This document shows, in pieces, positions 45,609 to 56,600 of a DNA stretch of 64,000 bases. The notes below the pieces were generated by a model. That model did not search any database. It had not been told where the DNA came from and was given only the letters and a program-made list of their open reading frames with translations. This stretch comes from Pyrenophora tritici-repentis (taxonomy: Eukaryota > Ascomycota > Dothideomycetes > Pleosporales > Pleosporaceae): assembly GCF_003171515.1 (NCBI RefSeq), contig NC_089396.1, forward strand, positions 1,860,001-1,924,000. The letters run 5' to 3'. Positions within the stretch are counted from its first letter, which is position 1; each line of letters begins with the position of its first letter. Made by a program: the position numbers and the translations under genes.

Positions 45609-46633
45609 CTACCAATTAAACCACTCCAACCCTCTAACCATTCTGTCACATATATACCCCGTAACCAAAGCATAAGCTCTTTTGTGCACCAAATCGATCA
45701 CCTGCTCATTGATCGGCCAGATCCACGGCAACGCACTCACGCCCGCACTATTCTCCACTACCTGATCCATCAACAGCCTAATCCCCGTATGCATAAACGC
45801 CGCAACGGGACCAATATACCGTAGAACGACATGATGGAACGGACAGGTCCCGCCAGCATGCCCATGCCAAAGTGGTGTAGGTGGTTTAGTAAATCGGAGT
45901 GCTTAGCGTAAAAGTCTGGAGACACGGAGAAGTGGTTGCCAATTGTACGGGCGGGGACGTAAGAAGAGGGACGTTGGATAAAGAGCTGCTCGAGTTTGTT
46001 GGTGCCGGTCATGCTGTGAGGGTTAATTTGGGTGAATGGGAAGGAGGAAGGCGACGTACACGAGGGCGCCCATGAAGCCGGCTCCGATGCCAATGGCGAC
46101 TGCGCGACCGAAACCGACACGAGGCAACTCGGAAAAGTTGGCTTTGGGGTCAGGGTAGGAGAATGTTCCATGGTGAGTGTGGTGTTGAGCAGACTTGTCA
46201 ACAATCAATCAATCCATCAATCAATCACTAGGACACCCAAAAAAACCTCAAATCAATCAAATCAATCACGACTCCGAAAAAATTTCAATCAAACCAATCT
46301 ATAGAGTTGTGATTGATTGATTGATTGACGTGATTGATGGTGTCAACATTGGTCTCGATATTGGACTCGATATTGGACAATATCGGACAATTTGGTGTCG
46401 ACATTGACACTAATGTCGACATTGCCCGTGTTAATCCACTCAAAACTCCAAATCGGGCAATAGTCTAACCCAATTAGGTAATAACTCATACACCATCAAT
46501 CGTCAATCAATCAGTTTTTTGGGGGCTATCAAATCAATCAAATCAATCACGACGCCAAAAAATTGTCAATCAAACCAATCTCGAGCTTCATGATTGATTG
46601 ATTTGATTGTTGACAAGTCTGGTGTTGAGGCAT
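45609..46633 (-). pseudogene. Conserved small membrane-associated protein gene broken by a MITE and a frameshift
   Basis: Exon 1 begins at ATG 46633, and after four codons (MPQH) is cut by a 432-bp hAT-type MITE (46190-46621); the same frame resumes at 46181 with HTHHGTFSYPDPKANF and reaches a membrane segment (AVAIGIGAGFMGALV), then a 46-bp intron (46059-46014, GTACGT..CACAG). Exon 2 reads MTGTNKLEQLFIQRPSSYV and HFGMGMLAGPVRSIMSFYG; near 45817-45822 a two-base surplus (ATAT) shifts the frame, after which GPVAAFMHTGIRLLMDQVVE and the rest follow to the stop at 45609. I remember this as a conserved fungal protein of unknown function. A different-frame ATG at about 46171 cannot give the same N-terminus. 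Confidence 0.68.
46190..46621. mobile_element. hAT-type MITE inserted in coding sequence
   Basis: A 432-bp non-coding element with a perfect 8-bp target duplication GTGTTGAG at 46182-46189 and 46622-46629 and a perfect 19-bp terminal inverted repeat CAGACTTGTCAACAATCAA. Inside, a stretch of about 80 bp with AATCAATCACGAC and CAATCAAACCAATCT words occurs twice as a direct repeat (around 46249-46330 and 46528-46611), and a GTCGACATTG word is duplicated in the centre. The ends resemble those of the hAT element at 17362-22980 (shared TTGTCAnnAATCAAT on the left, GTCAACAA on the right), so it is probably a deletion-type passenger of that family. Confidence 0.9.
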
Positions 46634-48154
46634 GTTGGGCGTCTTGCTGTGTTATTCTAAGGTACGGATGGGTTTGGATTGGAGTATAGTTCAACGCAAG
46701 AATGCCTCAGAAAGTGAGTGGTAAATTATGTTATTATTCTAGATTCTGGGATTGAAGTTGGCATTGCGACACCGCGTGATGAGTTCTTTTGTTCACATTG
46801 ACGTCACGCATTGTCAAAGCTACTGGGAGGGACGAAGGAACACCAACAAGAATACAATACTTGTGGTTACAGTTGGCTCTATCATCACAATGCCAGTTTG
46901 AAGCAGACATAGAAACAACAGCGTAAGTATAATAATAGTGAGATTCAGATGTTCAGAAAAAAGACAAGGTGATCGCCGGTTAACCCGTCCAAGACCGTCA
47001 TTTCAACTCAACAGACTAAAATACCTAGATACTAGGTACTTCTAAAGAATTCACATCGAGAGCTTGTTCATTTGAATCAGCTATGTCGCTGATGTCGTCT
47101 CTATCTCGATGCATATGCGCCTCCGCGTCGGCCAGGCAGACCTCGGGGTCGAACACTTCCAAGGTTTACATTCTCCATTGCTGTGATAGGCTTGGTTTTT
47201 AAGATAAGAATCTGTATATATTGGCCGCGTTCTTATTCATAGGCCCAGAGTTCTGAAACCAAGATGATGTTTCAAGTCGTCTACTCTCAGGTAATCCTGG
47301 GTCCGAGTTTAGAAATCTGTGTACTGACACGTTCAACTAAGTTCTTAACGAATTACATTAACTTAAAGATTAGATCGCTCTAGTATAATATTTCCATTAT
47401 TATATGTTAGTACTTGTTCCCTAATCCGTCTATTACATCGGTGATGATATATGTTCTGTCCTGTGTGTAGCCTGTGCATCTTTCCTTGCTAGATCTTTCG
47501 GGTTCATCGGTAGATTTACAAGGTGTTAAGTAGATCATTGCAACAGTAACCTTCTTTGATCCCAATATATTCAGTGCCGTCTGCATTGTCAGTACTGAGT
47601 GATTCTTGTGCACTGACCTCGGATACGATCGGTGACTGGTATGTCATTTACTAAGAACAAAGCGGGTTGAATGATAACAGCTTCTTCCTCGTGTTCAATT
47701 CATGCACGACGAGTACAACGAAACTTATCAACCCCTATTCTTTTCTCGTGATTTATAGTGCTTTATTGTAGGTCCAGGAGCCGGCTGCAAAAGCTTTACG
47801 GGGCTTATCCGATTTGAAGGTCGTAGTAGATTAGATACAATGAACTACAAGTGTAACTTGCCTAAGAGAACTAATGGGGTAGCCCGTGGTTTGTGGTTTG
47901 TGGTTTGTTACACTGCGAGTGAATTTGTCGGGAACTGAGTGTGAAAGTGCGAAAGTGATTGCAAGTTGAATCATCTCAAGAGAACCTAAGCCCAAACTCT
48001 ACGATAGTTACCAAGCGATCAATCGAAAGTGCTTTTATATCGGAACATGTAAGATTGAACAAGCGTATGCATAAAAACCACCGCTACGTGTCGACGTAAT
48101 CCTTGGTCTACCCAGATCTCCTCTTTGTTTCACAATTAGGCAATAATATCGCCA
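46634..48154. other. Gene-poor stretch
   Basis: 1.5 kb with no supportable gene. GTGGTTT is repeated in tandem at about 47886-47909. Small minus-strand ORFs (for example ATG 47586) have no clear signal peptide or domain. Confidence 0.45.
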
Positions 48155-48607
48155 TCAAGACCCCCAAAGAAGACCATGGCATACAGAATTTGCATCCTCG
48201 TGTTTTACCGGAGGAAGGTCTTTGTTATATGTCGGGATGCCGTTAACGTCATGGGCCCTATAGTATCCCCCCCGGGCAGCTCTTTTGCAAGCATTACTCC
48301 ACTCTTCGCCGCCGATGAAGCCGTTAGGACGACCACTTCGGCACTAAGAAAGTTAGAAGATATATACATAAGACTAGTGTAACCTACACGACCAGTTTCC
48401 TTGATGTACTATAGAACATTAGTATACTAAACCAATGACATTTTAGAAGATAATTACCCTGCCGCGGCCTTCTACGCAGGTAAAGAACGTCAACTCCCAA
48501 TTATACCCCCAAGTGCCTGTAGAGTCCGGACTATGACAATCGCATTCATCGTACCAATCCGCGGTAGCAAGAGACAGAATAAACGGTATAGCGGAAATGA
48601 AACGCAT
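48155..48607 (-). CDS. Small secreted cysteine-rich protein (three exons)
   Basis: Exons 48607-48458, 48408-48388 and 48343-48155 join in phase 0 to give 119 residues. Donors are GTAATT and GTAGGT, acceptors TATAG and TTAG, and the second intron has TTCTAAC before its acceptor. The middle exon is only 21 bp. Residues 1-16 (MRFISAIPFILSLATA) are a signal peptide, cut before DWYDEC. Six cysteines at 22, 24, 44, 58, 76 and 112 suggest three disulphides. No domain is recognised. Size, secretion and Cys content fit an effector candidate; it sits in a gene-poor, MITE-bearing stretch with a minisatellite upstream. The plus-strand ORF at 48176-48382 is its antisense shadow. Confidence 0.7.
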
Positions 48608-48746
48608 GATGGTGGAATGCTTTTGAAGAAGAAGACTCTTAGTAGGTGGTGCTTCCTAAGATGGTGTGTGGTGTAACAGAGTTTCCGAGAAAGTCCATCT
48701 CTTTATGTCATTTTCTCAGGTCCATATCTACGAGAGAGTACTGATC

Positions 48747-48861
48747 AGCAAGACTAGTGATGAAATTCCAGCAAGACTACTGGTGACATTCCAGCAAGAC
48801 TACTGGTGACATTCCAGCAAGACTACTGGTGACATTCCAGCAAGACTACTGGTGACATTCC
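48747..48861. repeat. 23-bp minisatellite, five copies
   Basis: Five tandem units of AGCAAGACTACTGGTGACATTCC-type 23-mers; the first (48747-48769) differs at a few positions, the other four are identical. It lies 140 bp upstream of the ATG of the minus-strand secreted-protein gene at 48607, so it is within the likely promoter. Confidence 0.93.
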
Positions 48862-49541
48862 AACATGGCATTGTTCTGAATGTCTCGGGCCAGATCTGAT
48901 GGGTGATCTACGTGCGTGGAGCCTGAGAGTTTTCTCGGCGCCGCGATCTGGATTATGTACCTCTCAACTACAGGAGTAAAAATCTTCATGAGTTTTGTTA
49001 GAGCTGATGCTGATGGGCACGTGCAAGTAAGCACTAGATGATTCGCGCAGAGAGGGGACCTGATCTATTGGCTAAAATACTCGTACATGGCGCGTTACTT
49101 GCTCTCTCGGAAAACCTTCGCGGTTAGTAGTAACGTCGGTGCGATGTTTCCCCAGAGTTTCCATTCTTGTGAGCGAGATATACGTCGGGAACACAGGCGA
49201 GCGGGCGTTCGGCAGCCTCTCGGTATGACTGTTTTGTGGGAAAAACGTGGTTTGTGTAGTGGGAAGATGTTGATCTTGCATAGAGAAAGGAAAGAAATTC
49301 ATAGGCTTGTGAACAACAACCAATTGGGTGCAGCTTGAGACATCCATACCATGTTTTACATTTTTATTCACGAAGCTGCCTCAGAATACTACGCTCGGGT
49401 GTTTGTCCCGTTCTAGTGCCTACGTAGTCGGCTAACTTTGACCGTTTGTAGCGGCCGCTACTTTCTCCTGCAGAGCGGTACACACAATACCGCCGTAATT
49501 TGAAGAAAAAGCTGCAAGCATGAGTCTCGGGATTGGAGCTT
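48862..49541. other. Intergenic
   Basis: Right border of the gene-poor stretch; no supportable gene. Confidence 0.45.
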
Positions 49542-50417
49542 CTATTTTTTCCCTTTCTTTTTCTCATCGCCGTCTTTACCCTCTTTGGTATAACCACCCA
49601 AGACCAACGCTTCTCTTGCCGCCGTGTTGATAATACGGAAGCGATCGGGACCTAATAGGATGCCGCCATACCATCTTGTGACGATAACCATAACGTTCCA
49701 TACATCCATCAGTTGCATCAAGTGCAGCATGCGTGACCCAGCCGCAGTCTCGCCGTCGTCATCACAATCTTGATAGCTCGTGTCGTTGGGGCCTTTGATT
49801 CGCCAGGCAGTCATATTGTGAGTGGCACGAGCAGCCTTCTTGTCTGTCGCTAAGAGATGCGCAACATACTGTCTAGCTTGGGCGGGGGACGACACCGGAG
49901 CCACACGAGCTAGGAAGACTGACTTCTTCTCGGTAAGGGCAGGTGCAACAACCCAGGGCGGTTCTGGTCCAAGATCGATAGATACATCAGCAGTACCACG
50001 TGAAGATCCATCTTCCTCGGAGTGTTTAGTTTCATGCTGGTCGTGCAGCTGGAGGTCTCCTTGTTCTTCCGCTTGCTCTAACGCTTCTCTTGCTTCCTCG
50101 ACGAGATCATAGACGCACGCGTCGCCGGGTTGATATATCTTTGCCAGAACATTTCTGACTACTTCAACTGCACGATTACCCATGCCCTTGGGTACATCCT
50201 GCCCGACGCTCTGAGTGCCTAGTATCGATGGCGGGGCATCTGGGTAGTCTGCTGGAAATTCTATGCGAAGGGTGATTGATGGCAGATACGGTAGTCGCAA
50301 GCTATAGACTCTCGCATCTTGCTCAATAGGTGACAAGGTACCTTCGTCGAAGATGGCGTTAAGAGACGTGACTTCGTCCTGAATGGCGGTGTTGGCGGAC
50401 ATGGTTGTGGTTGCCAT
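49542..50417 (-). CDS. YIH1: YIH1/IMPACT family protein (RWD + UPF0029 domains)
   Basis: Single exon, 291 residues from ATG 50417 (MATTTMSANTAIQDE); a second ATG five codons on is possible. Residues ~10-120 form an RWD domain (IQDEVTSLNAIFDEG, LRIEFPADYPDAPPSI), which in yeast Yih1 binds Gcn1. A linker rich in Glu/Gln/His follows, then the UPF0029/Impact domain (EKKSVFLARVAPVSS, HNMTAWRI, WNVMVIVTRWYGGILLGPDRFRIINTAAREAL). The C-terminus is Lys-rich. The family competes with Gcn2 for Gcn1 and so dampens the amino-acid-starvation response; it acts in the cytosol on ribosome-bound Gcn1. Starts 157 bp from the divergent CID-domain gene. Confidence 0.92.
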   Translation of the reverse strand: MATTTMSANTAIQDEVTSLNAIFDEGTLSPIEQDARVYSLRLPYLPSITLRIEFPADYPDAPPSILGTQSVGQDVPKGMGNRAVEVVRNVLAKIYQPGDACVYDLVEEAREALEQAEEQGDLQLHDQHETKHSEEDGSSRGTADVSIDLGPEPPWVVAPALTEKKSVFLARVAPVSSPAQARQYVAHLLATDKKAARATHNMTAWRIKGPNDTSYQDCDDDGETAAGSRMLHLMQLMDVWNVMVIVTRWYGGILLGPDRFRIINTAAREALVLGGYTKEGKDGDEKKKGKK

Positions 50418-50574
50418 GGCCGAAATGGCGGGATTACACCGGGTAGGAAACGCGCTAGCCAAGTGAGGCTAGCGTGATGGCATCGAAGCTGCGAAATATA
50501 TCCAACGCGTCTTGGTTCTCTTTACGTCGTCAACACACACCTGACGCCGCTTGCCGAACCTTACGTTGCCCGTT
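50418..50574. promoter_or_regulatory. Short bidirectional promoter region
   Basis: Only 157 bp separate the start codons of the divergent YIH1-like and CID-domain genes, so both promoters and 5' leaders must share this DNA. No specific element is recognised. Confidence 0.55.
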
Positions 50575-52403
50575 ATGGCGCCCAACAACGATGTCGAGAA
50601 GCGCGCGCTGAGCATGCTAACTATATCGCAGATAAAGTTTAGAGAGGCAATGAAAAAAGAGGATACCGAAGCTCGTCTACCGCCGATCTCAGTCGAAGTC
50701 AGCTCGCAACTTTTCAGCTGCATAGGTGCTGTTCTTCAGCAGAACACGCGTGTAAACGTCCAGGTATCTAATTTTGAAATCATCGATCACATGGACCCGG
50801 GAACAATCTAATGCGCCCACCGTAGAAATGTACAGAATGGATTGTGGAGCACGTAGCTCCCTCCAAGTCTCGCATCGCCATTCTTGGCGACTATCTGGTC
50901 GCAGTGGCCAAGTCGATTGTAGTAGATGAGGGCGCGTCAAAGATTGCGAAGGGAGCAATTCGCAAGCGCATGGACCTTGTACAGATTGTCAGCGACGCGC
51001 TCCACACTGACAAGTTTCATCGCCGTGGCGCAATGAAGGGACTTCTTTCGCAAGAATCTTGGGGTTTCACCCTTGAGCTCATCGAGCATGTCGCCACATG
51101 CATCAAGGAGGGAGGCACAAGCTTCGAAAGGAAGCTGAAAGCACTCATCAACTGCTGGACTGTCAACAGCCTTATGAGCACCGAGGGACTGCAAGCCTGC
51201 CGAGAGAAGGCAAAGGAAACATTGTTCTTGGCGCAAGGTGGCACCGTGGCCCCCAAGCGCAAGTATCTCCTACCAGAATACCATGGCGACAAGACTGCCC
51301 CATGGTACGAGCTCCCCGCCTCGTACATGCTCGAGCCAATGATCAGGCACCCAAGGAGTCCTATCGACCCGGCCCAGATCAAGATCCAGAAGTTCGATAA
51401 GAAGCCCGCCAGCCCCCATGTGCGCAACCTGCTGGACAACTACTTCGAGAATATCGATCTTCAATACAAACCGACGGGCGATAACCCAACCGGCGAGACG
51501 ACCAAGCACAGACTGTCACTGGACCCTATTGGTCAGTTAGTCAAGCAAGACAAAAACACGGGCGAGAAGGTTATAGTAGCGAATGGCTACGGATGGTCTC
51601 CGAAGTTCTGTCAAGACATGCAGGCTCATGGGTTTCCAGAGAGTATCAAGATTGCACGGGAAGACAACGAGCGTATGGGAGATACAGATGCCATCGTACC
51701 CGTACCCGTACCACGTCGCGACGGCCGAGACGATCGTTGGCGCCAACAGACGCCTTCAGACTCACGAAGATACAGTCGCAGTCCCAGTCGCCGTAGTTCC
51801 GTATCCTCGTATGACAGTCCATCCCGTCCTAGACGTTCAAGGTCTCCTCGCGATCGAACACGGAATCGCGGCATGGCCTCGCCTAGGCCTAACCAGAGGG
51901 CGCCTGATCAGCGCGGTCATGGTCAGGGTAACGAGAGTAGAGGACCAGGTAACAACCAGTATCCGGCACCGCCCAGGGCAGCTCCCAGCGGACAGCAGTA
52001 CACTCAGCCACCGGCTCCGCAGCCGGGCCAGTTTCAAGGACAGTTCGGCATTCCCACTCCTCCGTTCGGCGTTCCCCCACCTCCTCCAGTGCAGTCACAA
52101 GGACGTGGTGGTTTCATGCCGCCTCCCCCTTCTATGAGTCACAACGTCGCATGGCCACCTCCGCCTCCAAACATGAATGCGCCGCCGAACGGCCCGCAGC
52201 ATGGCAATCAATACGGTAACAACTTTGGCCAGGGCAATAACGCAGGTTACGGCAACAACACTGGTTATGGTAACCGAGGTGGCTATGGTAACAACGGCGC
52301 ATACGGCCAGAACCGCAGCGGCTCTCCAGGTGGACGTGGTTATCATCGCGGGGGATACAACAACAGGGGTGGATGGAGGGGCAATGGCCGTAGTAGATAT
52401 TGA
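50575..52403 (+). CDS. CID-domain protein with RS- and GYGN-rich tail, putative RNA-processing factor
   Basis: Two exons, 50575-50763 and 50826-52403 (donor GTATCT, acceptor CGTAG, phase 0), give 588 residues. Residues ~10-160 are a CID-like (RNA polymerase II CTD-interacting) helical domain: SQIKFREAMKKED, EWIVEHVAPSKSRIAILGD, GFTLELIEHVATC, FERKLKALINCWTVNSL. The middle has an Arg/Ser-rich patch (SRRYSRSPSRRSSVSS), then a long Pro-rich part (PPPPP runs) and a C-terminal tail of GYGNN/GGYGN and RGG-type repeats typical of RNA-binding, phase-separating nuclear proteins. By family it should link the polymerase tail to 3'-end processing or splicing in the nucleus; the exact role is inferred. 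Confidence 0.83.
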
Positions 52404-52987
52404 GAGTAGGATGTGCAAGGACATGCAACACAATGCAGGTGTTTCATTTGGCGAGACTTTCAGGGTCCACGACTCTATACTACAAGTACTCGACATGAGC
52501 GGGGTAATGCTCGGGCAGAAAGCAGATGGTAAGGCAGATGGTCATTTCAGAATCGGTGGGTTGTTCAGGCTGCGAAAAGTTATCTGATGATTATCTGGTT
52601 GAGCTTTGTGGAGGGGCTGATGCGATTGTGTGGTAGCGAAGACCACAGTATGTGAGAGAGTACCGAAGTGCTTGTAGCTTGCCCAAGGATGCAATGAAAT
52701 AAACTATGATAGACTCTGATGAAGTACGATTCGGTGAAGATGCTACTTGACATGTCTCCTAGTTATACAGGATCGTTCTTCATGTTGTCACCCCACGCGT
52801 CGCGACGCGTTCACAGCGGACATGTCCTAGTCAAGCTAGGCTCGGATAGTCCCGAGGGTACGACTCACCCTCACCCAGAGCCAGGGTACAATAACGACAG
52901 GAGCACCAAGTGATAGCACTTTTGGCCCCTCCTGCTCACCATGGCTGCAACATTCTACTTTGGCGCAATCGGTAGACACTGCGTGTG
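52404..52987. other. Intergenic between two plus-strand genes
   Basis: No gene is supported. Serves as 3' region of the CID gene and promoter of the chromodomain gene. Confidence 0.45.
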
Positions 52988-53615
52988 ATGGCGCACTCGA
53001 AACGAAAGCGCAATCCCTCACGAATGACGCCTCGAAAACGACCCAAATACGTCAATTCCAGCGACAGCGAACCACAAAGCCCGATATTTTGGGAGGCAGA
53101 TTGTATCCTGGCTGAGCGAGTAGTGGGCGGCGTACGAAAGTACCATATCAAATGGAAAGGGATTGACCCAGCTACCGGAAAACCGTGGCCGACAAGTTGG
53201 GAGCCAGAGGGCAACGCGAACGGGCTGCTGCTTGCAGACTGGAACCAGAAGAAGGCATTACGTGCAGACGCCAGCACTGTCGAACAAAGCAGAACAAGGG
53301 GACCATCTGAGCAGCAGCAAGAAGCGGAACCATCACGGCGCATTCGCAACTCGCACGTTATAGACAGCAGCCCGGAGTGCGACCGCTTTGCCTCATCTAC
53401 AGCGCCCTCAACACCTGTTCATAGTAGAGGTAGCAGCGCAAGTGTCACAGCTCCTTCGACCCATATCTCGCCGCATATAAGAATCGTACCACGCGGCGAG
53501 AGCCTAGAGAGAGACGATTACGAGCTCTTCTCGCAGCTTGCGTCGACACAGGATAAGAGTCAGGATACAGATCTCGACAGCTCGCAGCTGTTTGCGGCGC
53601 GGCCGCTATTGCGAA

Positions 53616-53648
<33 letters not shown>

Positions 53649-56600
53649 ACTCCTCAGGCATTGTCCCAGACTCGCAGAGCTCCACCAGTGAAGCGAGCTT
53701 TGTCCCCATCACGCAGCGCTCAGAATTCACCACTCAGCAGAGCACCAACACCAACGAATCCTATCTGGAAGAGGTGACAGAAGACTCGGTTAATACACCC
53801 CATTCACACTTGCACATGTATTTTACTAACGGGCGCTCGCAGGGTCTGCTCGACATTCTTCAAGAAGCCGCCTCGCGCGCCGCCTCGCCCGCTGTATCGA
53901 TACCGGAAACCATCCCAGACACGGCTGCTGAAAATTCGCAAACCCAACGCCAGGAACTAGACAAGCCAGGCACACTTCAATTCGTGCAGCCTTCTGTAGA
54001 GGTGACACATGTGTCGGGCCAGCATCGTGACGACGTAGACGAACAGGAAGTTGCGCAAGTAGCCGATAGCCAGCGCCAAGACAACGAGCTTCCGGTACAT
54101 CAAGACACCACGCTCGAGCCTTGGACAATTGCATCGCAACCGCAGTGCGACCAACAACAAGAATCATATATTTCGCACGAGCAGAGCTTTGGCCAAGTTG
54201 AAGCAAGCGCCTCGACAGGATTTGTCCATAGCGCAGACATAACAATCTCGACGGATCCCGCAACTACTGTGCTCGGTGATAAAAACGCCGAACGACTCCA
54301 AGGAAGCGACGCCATCAGCAATACAGTGCAAATCCGTCTTGGTCGGGTAGACGACGCGTCGCAGCCTCTAGTATCCCACCAAGCCATCGTGCGTGGGGAC
54401 AGCCAGGGACGCCTAACCGAATCTTCGGTATCCGACCGTTCCCAACATCTGCTCCGCGAAGAACAGAACGCACAATTTATTCCTCTTGAGCTTCTTGAAG
54501 CAGAATTAAGCTCCCAGGAGGACACTACCCAAAGCATACGCCCGACAATCGAAAAGGACTACTGCACACACAGAGCAAGTTCAGAGTCCCGGCACGACTC
54601 GTCGCAAGAGAGCCCTGATCAGCCCTGTCGATCATTGGACCAAAGTGCTTCCCCAATCCCTTATTCACCAAGTTATTCTCTGAGAACGCAACACTCGCCC
54701 CCTCCACGTCCATTTACCCCTGTCCGCACATCGTCTCTGTCTATCATGGCGGGCGAAAGCACTGCAGAGATTGTCAAGCGGCAGTTGGATGAAGCATTGG
54801 CCAAGGCGTTGGCAGAAAATCCATTTACACCAAGGAAACGCTTCAACAAGGCGTCATTTATGGCTTCTATCAAAGCACCAGAGAGTCTGGCTACTACCAC
54901 GACCAATTCCCCGACACCCTCAAGCAAGCAAATCAAGGCGAATGAGGGCACAAGATCACCCTCAGCTGTGCCAGACCACTCACCTATCACCCACGTCCCC
55001 ACATCGCTGAGAAATGTCGCTTATGCACCTCCTGCCGAGGAAACTACGATTGCGGTATCGGTTGCTCCGCCAGAGCCCGTAGAGGTCGAAGCCGCAGTCT
55101 CAGCTGAGCCTACAGTGCCACCAGTACCTATATCAATAGTGTCTGAGGACATGGAAGTCAGCGATGCTGATGACGAAGACAATGAAAGCTTATTAAATGA
55201 TGAGGTAGATCTCGCAGAGCAAGAGTACATCGTTCCTTTGTACATTCAGGGCCGACAGCGAAACATGTATACACAGTCTATTGCAGACAAGAAAGATGTG
55301 CTTGATCAATTTCTCAAAAATCACCGCCATTTCAACCCTGTTACGCAGATTGAAGACTTTCTGTCTTATCTCCGGGCAATAGAAACGCACATCGATCTTA
55401 CATTCGCCGAAGCTGGAACGAGCTTTCAAGACGAGGCTTCGGCCACGCAGGTCGAACACGTCCATGACTGGACACTGGAAAACGCCACCAAATTTTTATT
55501 TCTACACACGCTCTTCCACAGGTTGCGGGATGACGAGCCACCAAAACATCTAGTGCTGGTCACTGAGAAGGATGACGATGAGCTCTTCAAGATTCTCAAG
55601 ACCTTCTTCGAAGCCGAGTACATCAACTTCAACATGCCTACGAGAAACCACCGCGCAGATCGAGCGGACGTTGTAGGTAATTTGCTCGTCACGATTATTC
55701 CAAATAATACATCACCTGTCCTACGACCTGCAGATCTTATCGTCTGTCTAGATGGTGTCCAGGATGCGACACAGATCCGGAGGAAAAACTGGGCTAAATC
55801 TTCCGATCGGAACGTTGTGCCGGTAGTACACCTCGTCATTCCTAGGACTGTTGGTCATATTGAGCGCTATGTATTGGCGTCTTTGGACCAAAGGAATCGA
55901 CTGCATACCATTTTAGCGACCTTAGCACAGCTGCGACCGGATATTGGCAGCGCTATTGATGACACAACGCCACAACCTACTGTCTGTGCTGAGTTGGTCG
56001 CCAGTTGGATCAAAGACCAGACAGAGGGGGCAGAGCAGAGCTGGCCTATACCGTCTATCGGAAGCTTCAAGGAAATCATTCAATTCCAAACGCAATTTTC
56101 TCAGGCCTCCACAGACTCCCCAGCAGCACCAGAGCGCATCAAGCGGCCACTAGTAAGTGATACTGGGAATCGACAAAGCGGGTGCATGTTAACATCTACG
56201 CAGGATAATGAGGACCTCGATCCCGCAAAGCGCATGCGCTTCACGCCTCAGCCACAGCCAGTATCTAGCTCGATCGACAAGGAACCTGAGATCACTCATA
56301 TAAGTGACTCGATGCCTGGCACAGCACTTGACGAGCCAGATTTTCGCGTCCGACTGGCCCAACTGGAAGAAGCCTACAGAAAAGAGTACGAAAGCCGCAA
56401 AGCTGAAGAAAGGCGTTTCCGCGAACACGAGGAGTCATGGGACAGACAACAAACCATCCACGAGAATCTCGCACGCGAATACCGGATCCTAGTCAACAAA
56501 CTACATGACACAGAGGCAAAGCTCGAGACGCAGACCAAGCAAAACGCCACCCTCACCGAGCGCCTCACCTCGCGAACGACAGAAGTGCGCGAGCTAAAGG

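Noticed and set aside
47407..47586. Minus-strand 59-codon ORF with two cysteines
   Set aside because: No convincing signal peptide or partner exon; kept out of the gene list.
47886..47909. GTGGTTT tandem repeat considered as telomere-like
   Set aside because: Only about three copies and not the TTAGGG motif of filamentous fungi; simple slippage is enough.
47881..47985. Minus-strand ATG with a TATAAAA box about 65 bp upstream, opening MIQLAITFAL
   Set aside because: Only about 47 codons, one cysteine, no continuing exon found; not enough to call a gene.
48176..48382. Plus-strand 68-codon ORF
   Set aside because: It is in codon register exactly antisense to exon 3 of the secreted-protein gene on the minus strand.
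52955..52990. tRNA-like string GGCGCAATCGGTAGACACTG
   Set aside because: No B-box, anticodon arm or matching acceptor stem follows; it overlaps the start of the chromodomain gene.
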